The notes: generated by a model from the sequence alone, not told the origin. 64,000 nucleotides of DNA from Aquitalea magnusonii (GCF_002217795.2 NZ_AP018823.1:1240001-1304000), one strand, 5' to 3'. Shown: positions 36,886 through 47,039, numbered from the stretch's first letter. A program made the numbers and translations.

Positions 36886-37317
36886 ATGCTGAGTAATGTT
36901 CTGTATCAAACCGAAGCCACTGCAACCGGCGGTCGTGATGGCTATGCGCGTACCCGTGATGGCTCTTTGAATATCTGGTTGGGCCTGCCGCGTGAGCTGG
37001 GTGGCAAGGATGTTGGCAACAATCCGGAACAACTGTTTGCAGCTGGCTATGCCGCCTGCTTTCTCAGCGCCATGAAAACAGTGTCGGCGCTGAGCAAGGG
37101 AGCGCATCCCAAGGTGCCAGACAATGCCCGCGTTACTGCCCAGGTGGGAATTGGTCCGCGTACTGAAGGCGGCTATGGCCTGGCCATCAGCCTGAGTATC
37201 GAGCTGCCGGCCATTGAGCGGGAGCAGGCTGAGGCGCTGGTCGCCGCTGCACACGCCACCTGCCCATACTCGAATGCAGTGCGAGGCAACATCGACGTTG
37301 CATTACACGTGCTTTGA
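36886..37317 (+). CDS. ohr: Ohr-type organic hydroperoxide reductase
   Basis: 143 aa, OsmC/Ohr fold. NPEQLFAAGYAACFLSAM contains the peroxidatic cysteine (about residue 60) and ATCPYSNAVRGN the resolving cysteine (about 125), both conserved in Ohr. It reduces organic hydroperoxides, including fatty-acid peroxides, with lipoyl-dependent reductant in the cytosol. Start ATG 36886 is preceded by AAGGGG. First gene of a probable ohr - aldehyde dehydrogenase - DJ-1 operon, which fits removal of lipid peroxides and the aldehydes they release. Confidence 0.92.
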   Translation: MLSNVLYQTEATATGGRDGYARTRDGSLNIWLGLPRELGGKDVGNNPEQLFAAGYAACFLSAMKTVSALSKGAHPKVPDNARVTAQVGIGPRTEGGYGLAISLSIELPAIEREQAEALVAAAHATCPYSNAVRGNIDVALHVL

Positions 37318-37356
37318 CCTGGCTGCTTCATCTGCTCCAACAAAGAGAAACCACAC

Positions 37357-38775
37357 ATGGACACTCAAGTACAGCAAGACTTGCTCAGCATCCTGCAAGG
37401 AATGAAAAATGCACAATTGGCCGCTGGCCCGGCCAGCCTGGAACTGCGACGTGACCGTCTGCAGCGTAGCGTACGGTTGATCCAGGAAAACCATCAGGCA
37501 CTGGCGGATGCCATCAGCGCCGACTTTGCCCACCGCAGCCAGTATCAGACACTGCTGGTCGACATGGTCACCACCATCAAGGGCTTGCAACATGCTGCCG
37601 AGCATGTTGGTGAGTGGATGCGCCCGCAAGTGGTGGAAGCTGGCGGCCCTGGCATGCAGGCCCGGATCGAGCAACAAGCCCTGGGTGTGGTGGGGGTGAT
37701 CAGTCCCTGGAATTTCCCCATCAACCTGGCATTCGGACCGCTAGCGGGCGTATTTGCTGCCGGTAACACCGCCATGCTCAAACCATCCGAGCTGACACCG
37801 CGCACCTCGGACCTGCTGGCCGAGCTGGTAGGTCAATACTTTGCTCCGCACGAACTGGTGGTGGTGCAGGGCGATGCGGACATTGGCCGGGCATTCAGTG
37901 CCTTGCCGTTCGATCACCTAGTGTTCACCGGCAGCACGGCTGTGGGCAAGCACGTGATGCGGGCTGCGGCTGAGAATCTGGTGCCAGTCACCCTGGAACT
38001 GGGTGGCAAATCCCCGGTAGTGATAGATGAGGATGCGGATCTGGAGACTGCCATCGCCCGTACGCTCACCATCAAGGCCTTCAATGCTGGCCAAATCTGC
38101 TTGTCGCCGGATTACTTGCTGATTACGCCAGCGCATTTGCCCGGCCTGGTGAATGCTGCGCAGCGCTTTGTCGCAAGCAGCTACCGCAGTTTTCAGGACA
38201 ATCCGGACTACACCGCCATCATCAGTCCGCAGCATTTCGCACGGCTGCAGGGTTTGCTGGAAGATGCGCGGGCAAAAGGCGCCACCATCATCAGCCTAGC
38301 TGCGGCAGGGGAGGCTGATGCCGATCCGCATAGCCGAAAGATGGCTCCGCATCTGGTGCTGGATGCCACCGACGACATGGCCATCATGCAAGAAGAGATT
38401 TTTGGCCCGTTGCTGCCGGTGATGAGCATTCCCGGCTTTGATGCCGCGCTGCAATACATCAATGCACACCCGCGCCCACTCGCTGCCTACTACTTTGGCC
38501 ATCAGCAGGACAAACAGCAACGCTTTAGCCTGCAGACGACATCCGGTGCCCTGGTGATCAATGACGTGATGACCCATGCTGCCATCGACAGCTTGCCCTT
38601 TGGTGGGGTAGGTGCCTCTGGTATGGGGGCCTATCACGGCCTGCATGGTTTCAAACGCTTTAGCCACGCCAAGGCTGTGGTGGTGCAAAGCGAGGACGGT
38701 GCTTCGAATCTGCGGCTGCGGGCTCCGCATCAAGACGGTTTGGCAGCAATAAAAGCCTTCTTTCAAACCGCATGA
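37357..38775 (+). CDS. Aldehyde dehydrogenase, coniferyl-aldehyde-dehydrogenase type
   Basis: 472 aa. GVVGVISPWNFPINLAFGPLAGVFAAGN, cofactor lysine in MLKPSELTP, catalytic Glu in TLELGGKSPVVI (about 214) and catalytic Cys in FNAGQICLSPDYLLI (about 248). The shorter N-terminal and the LSPDY after the Cys mark the coniferyl aldehyde/fatty aldehyde dehydrogenase group rather than the betaine-aldehyde group. It oxidises hydrophobic or aromatic aldehydes to acids. It follows ohr by 39 bases. Confidence 0.9.
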   Translation: MDTQVQQDLLSILQGMKNAQLAAGPASLELRRDRLQRSVRLIQENHQALADAISADFAHRSQYQTLLVDMVTTIKGLQHAAEHVGEWMRPQVVEAGGPGMQARIEQQALGVVGVISPWNFPINLAFGPLAGVFAAGNTAMLKPSELTPRTSDLLAELVGQYFAPHELVVVQGDADIGRAFSALPFDHLVFTGSTAVGKHVMRAAAENLVPVTLELGGKSPVVIDEDADLETAIARTLTIKAFNAGQICLSPDYLLITPAHLPGLVNAAQRFVASSYRSFQDNPDYTAIISPQHFARLQGLLEDARAKGATIISLAAAGEADADPHSRKMAPHLVLDATDDMAIMQEEIFGPLLPVMSIPGFDAALQYINAHPRPLAAYYFGHQQDKQQRFSLQTTSGALVINDVMTHAAIDSLPFGGVGASGMGAYHGLHGFKRFSHAKAVVVQSEDGASNLRLRAPHQDGLAAIKAFFQTA

Positions 38776-38823
38776 CACTGCAATCCGGCCGCAGACTGGC
38801 CGCTCAATAAAGGATACCCGAGC

Positions 38824-39501
38824 ATGAAAGTATTAATGGTGCTGACTTCACACGATCAACTTGGCAATACCGGTAAGAAAACCGGCTTCTGGCTGGAAGA
38901 ATTTGCAGCACCTTACTATGTATTCAGGGATGCTGGCGTGGAACTGGTGCTGGCATCACCGCTAGGTGGCCAGCCACCGCTGGACCCCAAGAGCGACCTG
39001 CCAGAATTCCAGACCGAACTGACTCACCGTTTCAAGGCTGATGCGCAGGCCCGGCAGGAACTGGCCAGTACCGTGCGCTTGACCGAGGTAAGGCATGAGG
39101 ATTTCGATGCGGTGTTTTACCCCGGCGGTCACGGCCCCTTGTGGGATCTGGCGGAATCAGCACAGTCCATTGCACTGATCGAATCGTTTGAGCGTGCTGG
39201 CAAGCCGATTGGTTTTGTTTGCCATGCCCCTGGTGTACTGCGTCATGTCAAATCCCGTGATGGCAAGCCGCTGGTGGCTGGTCGCAAGGTGACGGGTTTT
39301 ACCAATAGCGAAGAAGATGCGGTTGAGCTGACTGATGTTGTGCCTTTCCTTATTGAGGATGAGTTCAAGCATCTGCAAGCCATCTACCAGAAGGGCCCGG
39401 ACTGGGCACCGTTCATCGTGACAGATGGCACCCTTGTCACAGGGCAGAATCCGGCAAGCTCCGAAGGTGTTGCGCAAGTGCTGTTGCAAATGCTTGGCTA
39501 A
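38824..39501 (+). CDS. DJ-1/PfpI-family protein (Hsp31-like type 1 amidotransferase fold)
   Basis: 225 aa. FYPGGHGPLWDL and the nucleophile elbow GFVCHAPGVLRH (Cys-His) identify the class; TGKKTGFWLEEFAAPYYVFRDAG at the N-terminus is typical of Hsp31/glyoxalase III-like members. Such proteins convert methylglyoxal to lactate or act as deglycases or chaperones. It follows the aldehyde dehydrogenase by 48 bases, consistent with reactive-aldehyde defence. A hairpin follows the stop. Confidence 0.9.
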   Translation: MKVLMVLTSHDQLGNTGKKTGFWLEEFAAPYYVFRDAGVELVLASPLGGQPPLDPKSDLPEFQTELTHRFKADAQARQELASTVRLTEVRHEDFDAVFYPGGHGPLWDLAESAQSIALIESFERAGKPIGFVCHAPGVLRHVKSRDGKPLVAGRKVTGFTNSEEDAVELTDVVPFLIEDEFKHLQAIYQKGPDWAPFIVTDGTLVTGQNPASSEGVAQVLLQMLG

Positions 39502-39510
39502 TAGAAAGAA

Positions 39511-39546
39511 ATCGAACAGGCGCCACTGATGTAGCGCCTGTTCGAT
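39511..39546 (+). terminator. Hairpin after the DJ-1-like gene
   Basis: ATCGAACAGGCGC (39511-39523) and GCGCCTGTTCGAT (39534-39546) form a perfect 13-bp stem, 10 bases past the stop. It lacks a strong T-run. Confidence 0.65.
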
Positions 39547-39796
39547 TGTCAAAGAGTGAACGTGAAGTACTAATGGTTATTTGGGGTAACTCATTATCAG
39601 AATCGTGCGAGTATGCCGATTCTTGGTTAAACGCGGCCAAACTCAAGAAAAATGAATATTTGCATGGTTTTTTGTGAAATTAATCCATTTTACGTATTTT
39701 TCATTTCAATGGTATCGGTATGCTTGTCTCAATTCTCAAGTTTAAGTAAGCCAAGTTCGGTTTACTTTGCATCCTTTTGAACCAAGGAGATGCTTG

Positions 39797-39991
39797 ATGC
39801 CGATACCTGATGATTTGCATATCCAGGAAGCTGCCACTCTTGAACGCAAAGCATTTGCAGCCATGGAAAGTGGGCATCTGGCTTTCCGGCAAGGAAAGAT
39901 CAGTGCGATGGAGTTATTCTTGCTGGCGGACAAATGGGAGTTGGCTGAGGAAGCGTTGCGCTGTCTGGAAAAAACAGCACAAAGCAGCTGA
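39797..39991 (+). CDS. Small uncharacterised 64-aa protein
   Basis: Starts MPIPDDLHIQEAATLERKAFAAMESGHLAFRQGK with an AAGGAG site 7 bases upstream; a longer frame to 39767 is less likely. It is predicted all-helical, with an acidic/basic amphipathic pattern and a TPR-like hint (GHLAFRQGKISAMELFLLADKWELAEEALRCLEK). I do not recognise the family. It converges on the triple-CheW gene. The good ribosome site and coherent composition support a real gene. Confidence 0.6.
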   Translation: MPIPDDLHIQEAATLERKAFAAMESGHLAFRQGKISAMELFLLADKWELAEEALRCLEKTAQSS

Positions 39992-40098
39992 TTCTTACTT
40001 CTGCTTGGTAACGCACTTGCTTGAATGGCACCAAGAATTGTCAGCACTTTGCGGTGGCCCCGGATTATCGCGCCAGTACTCGCAATGCAGCCTGTTTT

Positions 40099-41559
40099 TT
40101 ATTGGCTCAGGCAGTATTGCCCCAGTTTTTGCAAATCAAGCAAGGTGAGTAAACGAGGTCCATGGGCTGTTTGCAGTGAGACATGGCCTGATGCAGCATC
40201 TGCTACCCATGCTTTTTCGTCTGATGTTGATGATGATTCTGCCTGAGGAATCGGGCGGCCATTGTCGATGGTAATCAGCCGGGGTACTGAAAAACCGACG
40301 ATGCCGCATTCTGTTTGTACCACCAGAATACTGGCGGTATTGCTGACAGGGGATTGTGCCACGCCTAGTACCGAGCTGAGACAAAAAGTCGGGATGGCTT
40401 GTTCACGACTGACGACCAGGCCTGCCTGCTTCCCTCCGGAGCAGGTCAGTAATTTACCTTCAGACCATGGCAGGATTTGCAAGACTTGATCCACCCGGCA
40501 GGCAATCTCACCATTCACGTCCACAGTCAGAACATGCAGGGTTTGTTTTCCTCCGGAGCCATCTGCTGCTTGCAGCGTATCCGCTTGGGCAGCTTTATCC
40601 GGCATGGTGATGTGAGCGATATCCCGCAGTGTTTGCCGGTTGCGCAGCTGGGTATCGGCAATCAACAGAAAGTGTTGCTGGCTGTCGCCGTTGATGCCAA
40701 GCGTGTCGACCGGTAAATCACGGACAGACACCACTCCAATAAAGTTGGCAGCCTCCTTGAAAGAGCGTGCTGGCAGTGGCATGGGATGAAACTGCTCCAG
40801 TTTGACGACGTCGAAGATGTTTTCAACGGTAAATGCAAGATAGCAATCATCATAGCGGATGACAAAGGCCTGCCTGGGAGGCGCGCCTGGCTGGTCTATG
40901 CCCAATGCTCCGAGCAAACTGAGTACGGGAATACGCAAATTCTGATAACGGATGATGCCCAGACAAAAACCGGACTTTATCGGTGAGCTTTCAATGACAG
41001 GGTTGAGGATGATGGTGTGAACAACGGTGGCGTCAATGGCAAGCGGCACCCCACCACTACTCATCAGCATCAGATGATGGATTGTACTGCCAATGGTGTT
41101 GTTATCCGCCATGTCGGGTTTGGCCTGCCCTTGCTCGGTAACCGGAATGCCCGGCAAGGCACACAATCTGTCAGCATCAATCACACTGACAGGTCGCTGT
41201 TCTCCCGGCAGGGTGAAGCCGCCGGTAATGATGTGCTCCTTGTCACTATCCACAACCAGTTGCGCTTCACAATCGACCACCTGCTGAACATCCGATGCCA
41301 ACAGACCAAGCACGCGATTGCGTGTGGTGACCACAACTACGTTATCCAGTATTGCCGACTCACTTCCAGCTGACATCAAATCCCGAAGATCGATGACAGG
41401 AATCAGCACACCGCGCAGGCTGAAACAACCTTTCAGCGCTGGGTGTCGTCCTGGCATGGTATTGAGTACCGGGCAAGGCACCACTTCTCTCAGGCATTCG
41501 ATATCGAGTGCCAGCAGGCTATCGTCGACGGCAAAGATTCCGTAGCGACGGGATGCCAC
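40099..41559 (-). CDS. Triple-CheW-domain scaffold protein
   Basis: 486 aa made of three CheW-like modules (about 5-140, 158-300, 335-480). Markers are LKGCFSLRGVLIPVIDLRDL, LGIIRYQNLRIPVLSLLGALG, VRDLPVDTLGI and the weaker third module. Single CheW domains bridge receptor and kinase; proteins with three are rare and may cross-link arrays. It begins with GTG directly after the stop of the PAS receptor (TAA then GTG), so the two are coupled. A second triple-CheW protein is encoded in the other arm (47040-48608). Confidence 0.85.
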   Translation of the reverse strand: MASRRYGIFAVDDSLLALDIECLREVVPCPVLNTMPGRHPALKGCFSLRGVLIPVIDLRDLMSAGSESAILDNVVVVTTRNRVLGLLASDVQQVVDCEAQLVVDSDKEHIITGGFTLPGEQRPVSVIDADRLCALPGIPVTEQGQAKPDMADNNTIGSTIHHLMLMSSGGVPLAIDATVVHTIILNPVIESSPIKSGFCLGIIRYQNLRIPVLSLLGALGIDQPGAPPRQAFVIRYDDCYLAFTVENIFDVVKLEQFHPMPLPARSFKEAANFIGVVSVRDLPVDTLGINGDSQQHFLLIADTQLRNRQTLRDIAHITMPDKAAQADTLQAADGSGGKQTLHVLTVDVNGEIACRVDQVLQILPWSEGKLLTCSGGKQAGLVVSREQAIPTFCLSSVLGVAQSPVSNTASILVVQTECGIVGFSVPRLITIDNGRPIPQAESSSTSDEKAWVADAASGHVSLQTAHGPRLLTLLDLQKLGQYCLSQ

Positions 41560-44415
41560 TTAATTGCTCCCGGTATTGCCGCTGTTGCGGGCAAGCGAAG
41601 TAATCAAGTGTTTTACCTCCGTGGTCAGCTCTGCCTGGCGCCGGGTAACATCGACAATTTCCTGAATGCTGCTTGCTGTCTGCTCTACACCATGGTGAAT
41701 TCCCTTGAAGTTGCTGGCGGCACGCTGACTGGCCTCGATGCCCTGATCTACCTGGCCGTCTGCCAGCTGAACCTGCTCGGTGATTTCCTGTGCCGCTTTG
41801 GAGCAGCGTTCTGCCAGTTTGCGGACTTCGGCTGCCACGACAGAAAAACCTACACCGTGCTGACCCGCCCGTGCCGCTTCGATGGCTGCATTGAATGCCA
41901 GCAGGTTTGTCTGATTGGCAATTTCACTGATTACACCGACAATCTCTGCGATGCGATCAGCACTACGGCGTATCTTTGCAATCAGTTGCAAGGATTGTTC
42001 CAGTGCCTGACTTCCCTCACTGGCCACGGATGCGGCCTGCCCGGAAAGAACTGAAGCTTGTCCGGAGAGGGTTGCCACCATATTGATGCTTTCCACCAGG
42101 ATACTGACGCTGTCTGCCATTTCGCGTGATTTCTGCGAGATTTCACGCTCCATCTGCACTTCTTTGGTGACGTCATAAGCGTATTTGATGATTTTGCAGA
42201 CTGCACCGTTCAGATCGAGAATGGGATTGTATGTGGCCTGAATCCATACATCGCGGCTGAATTTACCCACCCGGTGAAAGCGGCCACTGACGAACTTTCC
42301 TTCACTCAGACTTAACCAGAAGTCGCGATATTCAGCGCTATGGGTATATTCAGCGGTGCAGAAAATGCTGTGGTGATGCCCCTGGATTTCTCGCAGCGTA
42401 TAGCCCATGGCAGCGAGGAAATTACGGTTTGCCGTCAGGATATTACCTTGCAGGTCGAATTCCACCATGGCTTGTCCAGCGTTGATGGCATCTACCTTGG
42501 CCCGGTATTCGGCATTGTGCAGTTTGGCCTGGGTAATATCACTGGCAATCTTCACCACCTTGATTGGCTGGCCGCTGGGATTGAGAACCGGATTGTAGGT
42601 AGCCTGAATCCATACTTCTTTTCCGCCATTGGCAATCCGCTTGTATTCGCCCGAGAAGAATTCCCCGCGCGCCAGACGCTCCCAGAAGTTCTGGTAATCT
42701 GCTTTGGATATTTCTTGAGGATCAACAAACATCCGGTGATGCATTCCCTGGATCTGCTCCAGGCGATAGCCCATCAAGGCCAGGAAATTATCATTGGCGC
42801 CGAGTACCTTACCGCTCAGGTCAAACTCAATCACCGCCTGGGCTCGATTGATGGCTGACAGTTTTCCCTCGGTTTCCAGCCGTTCCAGTTTCTCTTTGGT
42901 GATGTCTCGCGCCAGAAGAATCACTTTGGACAATTCTCCTGCCAGGCCGGTGACGGGAGTCAAGTTAAGGCTGATCCATACCTCTTGCCGTCCTGCAGCC
43001 TGAACGCGCATTTCACCGCAGTAGACATGGCCACGGTGTAACTCGCGCCAGATGTCCTGATTGGCTGCGCTGCCCTGATCTTCTTCAAAAAGCAGTTTTT
43101 GCAAACCCTTCCCAAGCATTTCGGAATGGGTATAGCCCAGAACCTGGCAAAGTTGTTCGTTGCACTGAATGAAATTGCTTTCACGATCAAGTTCGGCGTA
43201 GCACAGACTTTCGCTGACGGCCTTCAAACGGCTGCGGTTCTCCTGCGCATCCTGCTTTTCCGAAGTGATGTCACTACAATATTTCACCACCTTGACCGGC
43301 TTTCCCTCCAAGTCAAAGATAGGATTGTAAGTGGCTTGTATCCAGATGCGCTTGCCATTTTTGCCGATACGCAGATACTCGCCAGCATCAAACTCACCCT
43401 TGTTCATTTTCTGCCAGAATGCCCGATAGGCAGGGCTCTCTGCCTCTTCCTCAGTCACAAACAAACGATGATGCTGGCCCTTGATTTCATCCAGCTCATA
43501 GCCCATCAGTTTCAGGAAGTTCTGGTTTGCCTGCTGGACAATACCTGCCATATCGAATTCGATGACGCCCTGGGAGCGGGAAATCGCATTCACCTTGCCT
43601 TCATCTTCCAGGGCTTTTTCTTTGGCTGCGGTAATGTCTGTGGCGTACTTCACCACTTTGAAAGGTTTGCCATCCAGTCCCAGGATGGGCGTATAGGTTG
43701 CCTGCAACCATACGGGCTGGTGGCGGTGATTCAGACGCTGGAACTCTCCGCATTGAGCTCGTCCATCACGCAGCGCATTCCAGAAAGATTCATAGGAATC
43801 GCTTTGGGAAACTTCTACTGGGCAGAACATGCTGTGATGTTGGCCGATTACCCCTTCGTGCGAGTAACCCATCAACCTCAGGAAAATGTCGTTGACCGCG
43901 ACGATCCGACCATCCAGGTCAAATTCGATAACGCATTGCGATTGTTCAACTGCGGCTACCTTGCCTTGATCTTCGTGCTGGGCTTTTTTCCGCGCGGTGA
44001 TGTCCGCTGTGAATTTGATGATCCTGTAGGGGGCACCATCTTCATTGAGCAGCGGGTTGTAATACGCCTGGATGTAAATATCTTCGCCGCTGGCTTTCTT
44101 GCGGTGAAACTCGCCGCTGACGGCCTCCCCATTGCACAAGGCTTTCCATAGTGCATCGTATTCACCGCTGTTGACCTGCGATTCAATCCAGATGGCGTGG
44201 TGGTGTTTGCCAATCAGCATATCCCGCTTGAAACCAAACAAGCGCAAGAAATTATCATTGGCTTCAACAATGATGCCGTGCAAATCAAACTCCACGATGG
44301 CTTGATTGCGGTTGATGGCTTTGAAGAATTCGGATATGTCCCGCAGTTCACTGGAGGCTTCTCCCCCGCAAATGCGTAGTGCCTCGCTGATGCGGGCAGT
44401 GGCTTCATTGATCAT
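41560..44415 (-). CDS. Soluble chemoreceptor with six PAS domains
   Basis: 951 aa from ATG 44415, 8 bases after a perfect AGGAGG; the upstream GTG lies inside that site and is rejected. Six PAS/PAC units of about 122 residues follow, recognisable by repeated VIEFDLxGxIxxANxNFLxLMGY and HHxxF. Unit 4 is the divergent one (YAELDRESNFIQCNEQLCQVLGY). The last ~190 residues are a receptor signalling domain with the tip [22 protein letters not shown]. No membrane helix, so it is cytosolic, like BdlA but longer. PAS units of this type often bind heme or flavin; no cofactor can be read here. Coupled to the triple-CheW gene. Confidence 0.9.
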   Translation of the reverse strand: MINEATARISEALRICGGEASSELRDISEFFKAINRNQAIVEFDLHGIIVEANDNFLRLFGFKRDMLIGKHHHAIWIESQVNSGEYDALWKALCNGEAVSGEFHRKKASGEDIYIQAYYNPLLNEDGAPYRIIKFTADITARKKAQHEDQGKVAAVEQSQCVIEFDLDGRIVAVNDIFLRLMGYSHEGVIGQHHSMFCPVEVSQSDSYESFWNALRDGRAQCGEFQRLNHRHQPVWLQATYTPILGLDGKPFKVVKYATDITAAKEKALEDEGKVNAISRSQGVIEFDMAGIVQQANQNFLKLMGYELDEIKGQHHRLFVTEEEAESPAYRAFWQKMNKGEFDAGEYLRIGKNGKRIWIQATYNPIFDLEGKPVKVVKYCSDITSEKQDAQENRSRLKAVSESLCYAELDRESNFIQCNEQLCQVLGYTHSEMLGKGLQKLLFEEDQGSAANQDIWRELHRGHVYCGEMRVQAAGRQEVWISLNLTPVTGLAGELSKVILLARDITKEKLERLETEGKLSAINRAQAVIEFDLSGKVLGANDNFLALMGYRLEQIQGMHHRMFVDPQEISKADYQNFWERLARGEFFSGEYKRIANGGKEVWIQATYNPVLNPSGQPIKVVKIASDITQAKLHNAEYRAKVDAINAGQAMVEFDLQGNILTANRNFLAAMGYTLREIQGHHHSIFCTAEYTHSAEYRDFWLSLSEGKFVSGRFHRVGKFSRDVWIQATYNPILDLNGAVCKIIKYAYDVTKEVQMEREISQKSREMADSVSILVESINMVATLSGQASVLSGQAASVASEGSQALEQSLQLIAKIRRSADRIAEIVGVISEIANQTNLLAFNAAIEAARAGQHGVGFSVVAAEVRKLAERCSKAAQEITEQVQLADGQVDQGIEASQRAASNFKGIHHGVEQTASSIQEIVDVTRRQAELTTEVKHLITSLARNSGNTGSN

Positions 44416-45093
44416 GTGGCGCACCTCCTGTGATGTTCTATAGACAGGAGCATCGCTCGGTGCAACTTTCCAATGTATTTGTCAGAAATGGCAATAAATT
44501 GACTTCTTTTTAAATAAATGCAATCAAGTTGCGCAATTCTGCATTCTCTGCGCATGAGTGATGGCATCCATGACTGCTTCCTCCGCTTGCAGACAAGACA
44601 GCTCCCTGCATGTCTGAGTCATCCCCCCTGCGCGCCCGGGTAAAACAGCAGATCTTGCAGACATCTCGTCAGCCAACGCCCATTCCACATCTCTTCTTCT
44701 GCATTCAGGGATCAGTGCCGACATTGCCTTGCAATGCCGCTCTTAACAGTAGCCAGTCGCACTTCATGCCTCTCGAAAATGCAGTTGCAGATGAAGATGA
44801 AGCAGCAGCTGTGCTGACCGTTTCGTTCAATCTGGAATGTGGACACCCCTTGGCCATTCCGGCTTGGCGCGATGACAAGTCACAGTCGTCCATTTGCTTG
44901 ATCTCCAAGCTGCTCAGGCACGGAGCAACGTTACATCTATGACGAGAATGTTTTTCTTGAAAACTAAATCAGCTCTGCTAACAAGGATAAAAGTAAGTTA
45001 TTCAATGCATGGTGCCGATGCTTTTTAATCAAATGATTTAAAAACATCCAATTTCATTCAAATCAGCGGCTAGCGGGAGCTAGGGAGGTCAAG
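44416..45093. other. 678-bp divergent promoter region of the chemosensory locus
   Basis: Between the two chemosensory arms. One frame (44610-44942, plus) is open for 110 codons but has no recognisable pattern or ribosome site, and I do not call it. On the plus strand TAAGTTAT (44994-45001), 12 bases, GCCGATGC (45014-45021) resembles a FliA (sigma-28) promoter. On the minus strand TAAAAAGA, 12 bases, GCCATTTC (44512-44485) is a poorer match. The 45094 gene has a GGGAGG site. No repeats or terminators seen. Confidence 0.35.
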
Positions 45094-47016
45094 ATGGCTT
45101 TGGTTAAAAAGACACCGGTCAAGGTTGAAGCCGACCCGGAGGTGAAGAAGCTGGTCGGTCAGAACAGTTTGCGTGAGGCAGAAGCACAGCGTCGCAAGGC
45201 CAGAACACTGGCCAAGCAGCAACAGGCGGCCGAACGCATTGCTGCCGCCTGTTCACAACTGGCTTCCGGCATCAACCAGGCAGCTTCAGCGGCAGAAGAA
45301 CTGCGCCGGGCCAGTGACCAGATTGCAAGTGGTGCGGAACAGGCATCCGGTGCTGCCCAGCAGTCCTTGCGCGCCATTGACCATATGAGCCGGGATATTG
45401 CCGAGCAGAAAGTCGCAGCCAATACCGCCAAGGGCAAGGCAGAGGCCATGCAGCAGATTGCCCGCCAGATTAATGGCTCGGTATCGCTGACCATCGGCAA
45501 TATCAGGCTGGCTGCCGAACGGCAGAAGACTTCGACCCAGATGGTGGGTGAGCTGGAGCGCCAGGCTTCGAATATTGGCGATATCGTCAAGGCAGTTGCG
45601 CGTATTGCAGACCAAACCAATCTGCTGGCCTTGAATGCTGCTATCGAAGCTGCACGTGCCGGCAAGCATGGCAAAGGGTTTGCCGTAGTGGCCGATGAAG
45701 TGCGTACGCTGGCTGAAACCTCGGAAAAAAGTGCCAAGGAAATCCAGGAGCTGGTCTCGCAAATCCAGCAAGAAGTCAATGTGATTTCCACCCGTATCAA
45801 TCAGGCTGCCACCACCATTGAGCAGGAGGTAGACAGAAGCACTGTGATTACCAACCAGCTGGAGGTGATTCGCCTGGCTTGTCAGGATATTGCCGCGGAT
45901 GCCGCAACCCTGCTGAATGCTGCAAGCGAGTCGGAAAAGGCTGGTGAGCAAGCCATGCAGGGCGCTGAGGCGATTGCAGCCGCGGCCGAAGAGCAGTCTG
46001 CAGCTTGCGAGGAGAGCAACAAAACCGTTGGCGAGCAAAGCCTGGCCCTGTCCGAGTGCGAGCAGGCCGCGCAAAGTCTGTCTGAACTGTCGGATGAGCT
46101 GAAGAACTCCACCGATATCAACAAGAGCGCGGAAGACGTGGCGGCTGCCGCCGAAGAGTTGTCTGCCAGCATCCAGGAAATCAACCGTTCCAGTTCCCAG
46201 GTCATGCTGGCGCTGGACCAGATTCGCAAAGGTGCCCAGCAACAGGCCGCAGCCACTGCACAATCATCTTCCGCCATCAACCAGATCGAGTCCGGATTGA
46301 AGCTGACCGAGGCTCGCTGCCAATCCTCGCTGGAAAAAGCCAACAACATCCAGGAATTGCTGGATGAGAACAAGAAGCTGATTGACAGCCTTATCAAGGT
46401 AATCGGGGATTCAGTGTCCGATAGTCAGGGCAGTCTCAAGCAAATCAAGGATCTGGCACTGATTTCACGCCGTATCGACAAGATTGTGGATGCCATTACC
46501 ACGGTGTCGATCCAGACAAACATGCTGGCGGTGAATGGTGCGATTGAAGCTGCGCGCGCAGGCGAGTTCGGCAAGGGCTTTGTGGTGGTGGCGACGGATA
46601 TCCGTAATCTGGCGCATGACTCGGCCGAGAATGCCGACCGCATCAAGGACATGGTGAAGGACATCCAGGACCAGGTCGGCTTTGTGCAGCGGGATATCGA
46701 AGAAATCATGCAAGGTGCCATCTCGGAGGCCGACAAAGCCAAAGTCGTGGTGCAGGACATGCAGCAAATTGAAATCGATGTTGCCGATATCCTTTCCAGC
46801 AACAGGTCAGCGCTGGATAAGTCGCAGCTGATTGTTGCCATGGTGAGTGAAGTAAAAGGCGGTGTCGAACAGATTGCCGGCGCATCCGCCGAAGCCGAGA
46901 AGGCGGCGGAGCAGGCGAGTGTGGCAGCCAAACAGCAAGCACAAGGCGCAGAGGAGCTGTCGGCTGCAATCGAGGAAATCGCCTCTCTGGCTGATGAGTT
47001 GCAGAGCAACGGCTAA
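45094..47016 (+). CDS. Soluble chemoreceptor-like protein with two signalling tips
   Basis: 640 aa, wholly helical and Ala/Gln/Glu-rich, with no membrane helix and no sensor domain. It contains two complete receptor signalling tips: [21 protein letters not shown] (about 172-192) and [21 protein letters not shown] (about 472-492). Each is followed by KGFxVVAxxxRxLA and preceded by long coiled-coil arms. A normal receptor has one. The N-terminus is a charged linker ([19 protein letters not shown]). It presumably binds CheA/CheW at two points and could bridge arrays or combine two inputs. First gene of the long plus-strand operon. Confidence 0.88.
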   Translation: MALVKKTPVKVEADPEVKKLVGQNSLREAEAQRRKARTLAKQQQAAERIAAACSQLASGINQAASAAEELRRASDQIASGAEQASGAAQQSLRAIDHMSRDIAEQKVAANTAKGKAEAMQQIARQINGSVSLTIGNIRLAAERQKTSTQMVGELERQASNIGDIVKAVARIADQTNLLALNAAIEAARAGKHGKGFAVVADEVRTLAETSEKSAKEIQELVSQIQQEVNVISTRINQAATTIEQEVDRSTVITNQLEVIRLACQDIAADAATLLNAASESEKAGEQAMQGAEAIAAAAEEQSAACEESNKTVGEQSLALSECEQAAQSLSELSDELKNSTDINKSAEDVAAAAEELSASIQEINRSSSQVMLALDQIRKGAQQQAAATAQSSSAINQIESGLKLTEARCQSSLEKANNIQELLDENKKLIDSLIKVIGDSVSDSQGSLKQIKDLALISRRIDKIVDAITTVSIQTNMLAVNGAIEAARAGEFGKGFVVVATDIRNLAHDSAENADRIKDMVKDIQDQVGFVQRDIEEIMQGAISEADKAKVVVQDMQQIEIDVADILSSNRSALDKSQLIVAMVSEVKGGVEQIAGASAEAEKAAEQASVAAKQQAQGAEELSAAIEEIASLADELQSNG

Positions 47017-47039
47017 GCCATCAGCTGGGGAATGACACC

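Noticed and set aside
44610..44942. 110-codon plus-strand frame in the chemosensory intergenic region
   Set aside because: No ribosome site and no protein-like features; more likely promoter DNA.
45286..46263. 325-codon minus-strand frame over the double-tip receptor
   Set aside because: Antisense shadow caused by the Ala/Gln-rich coding strand.
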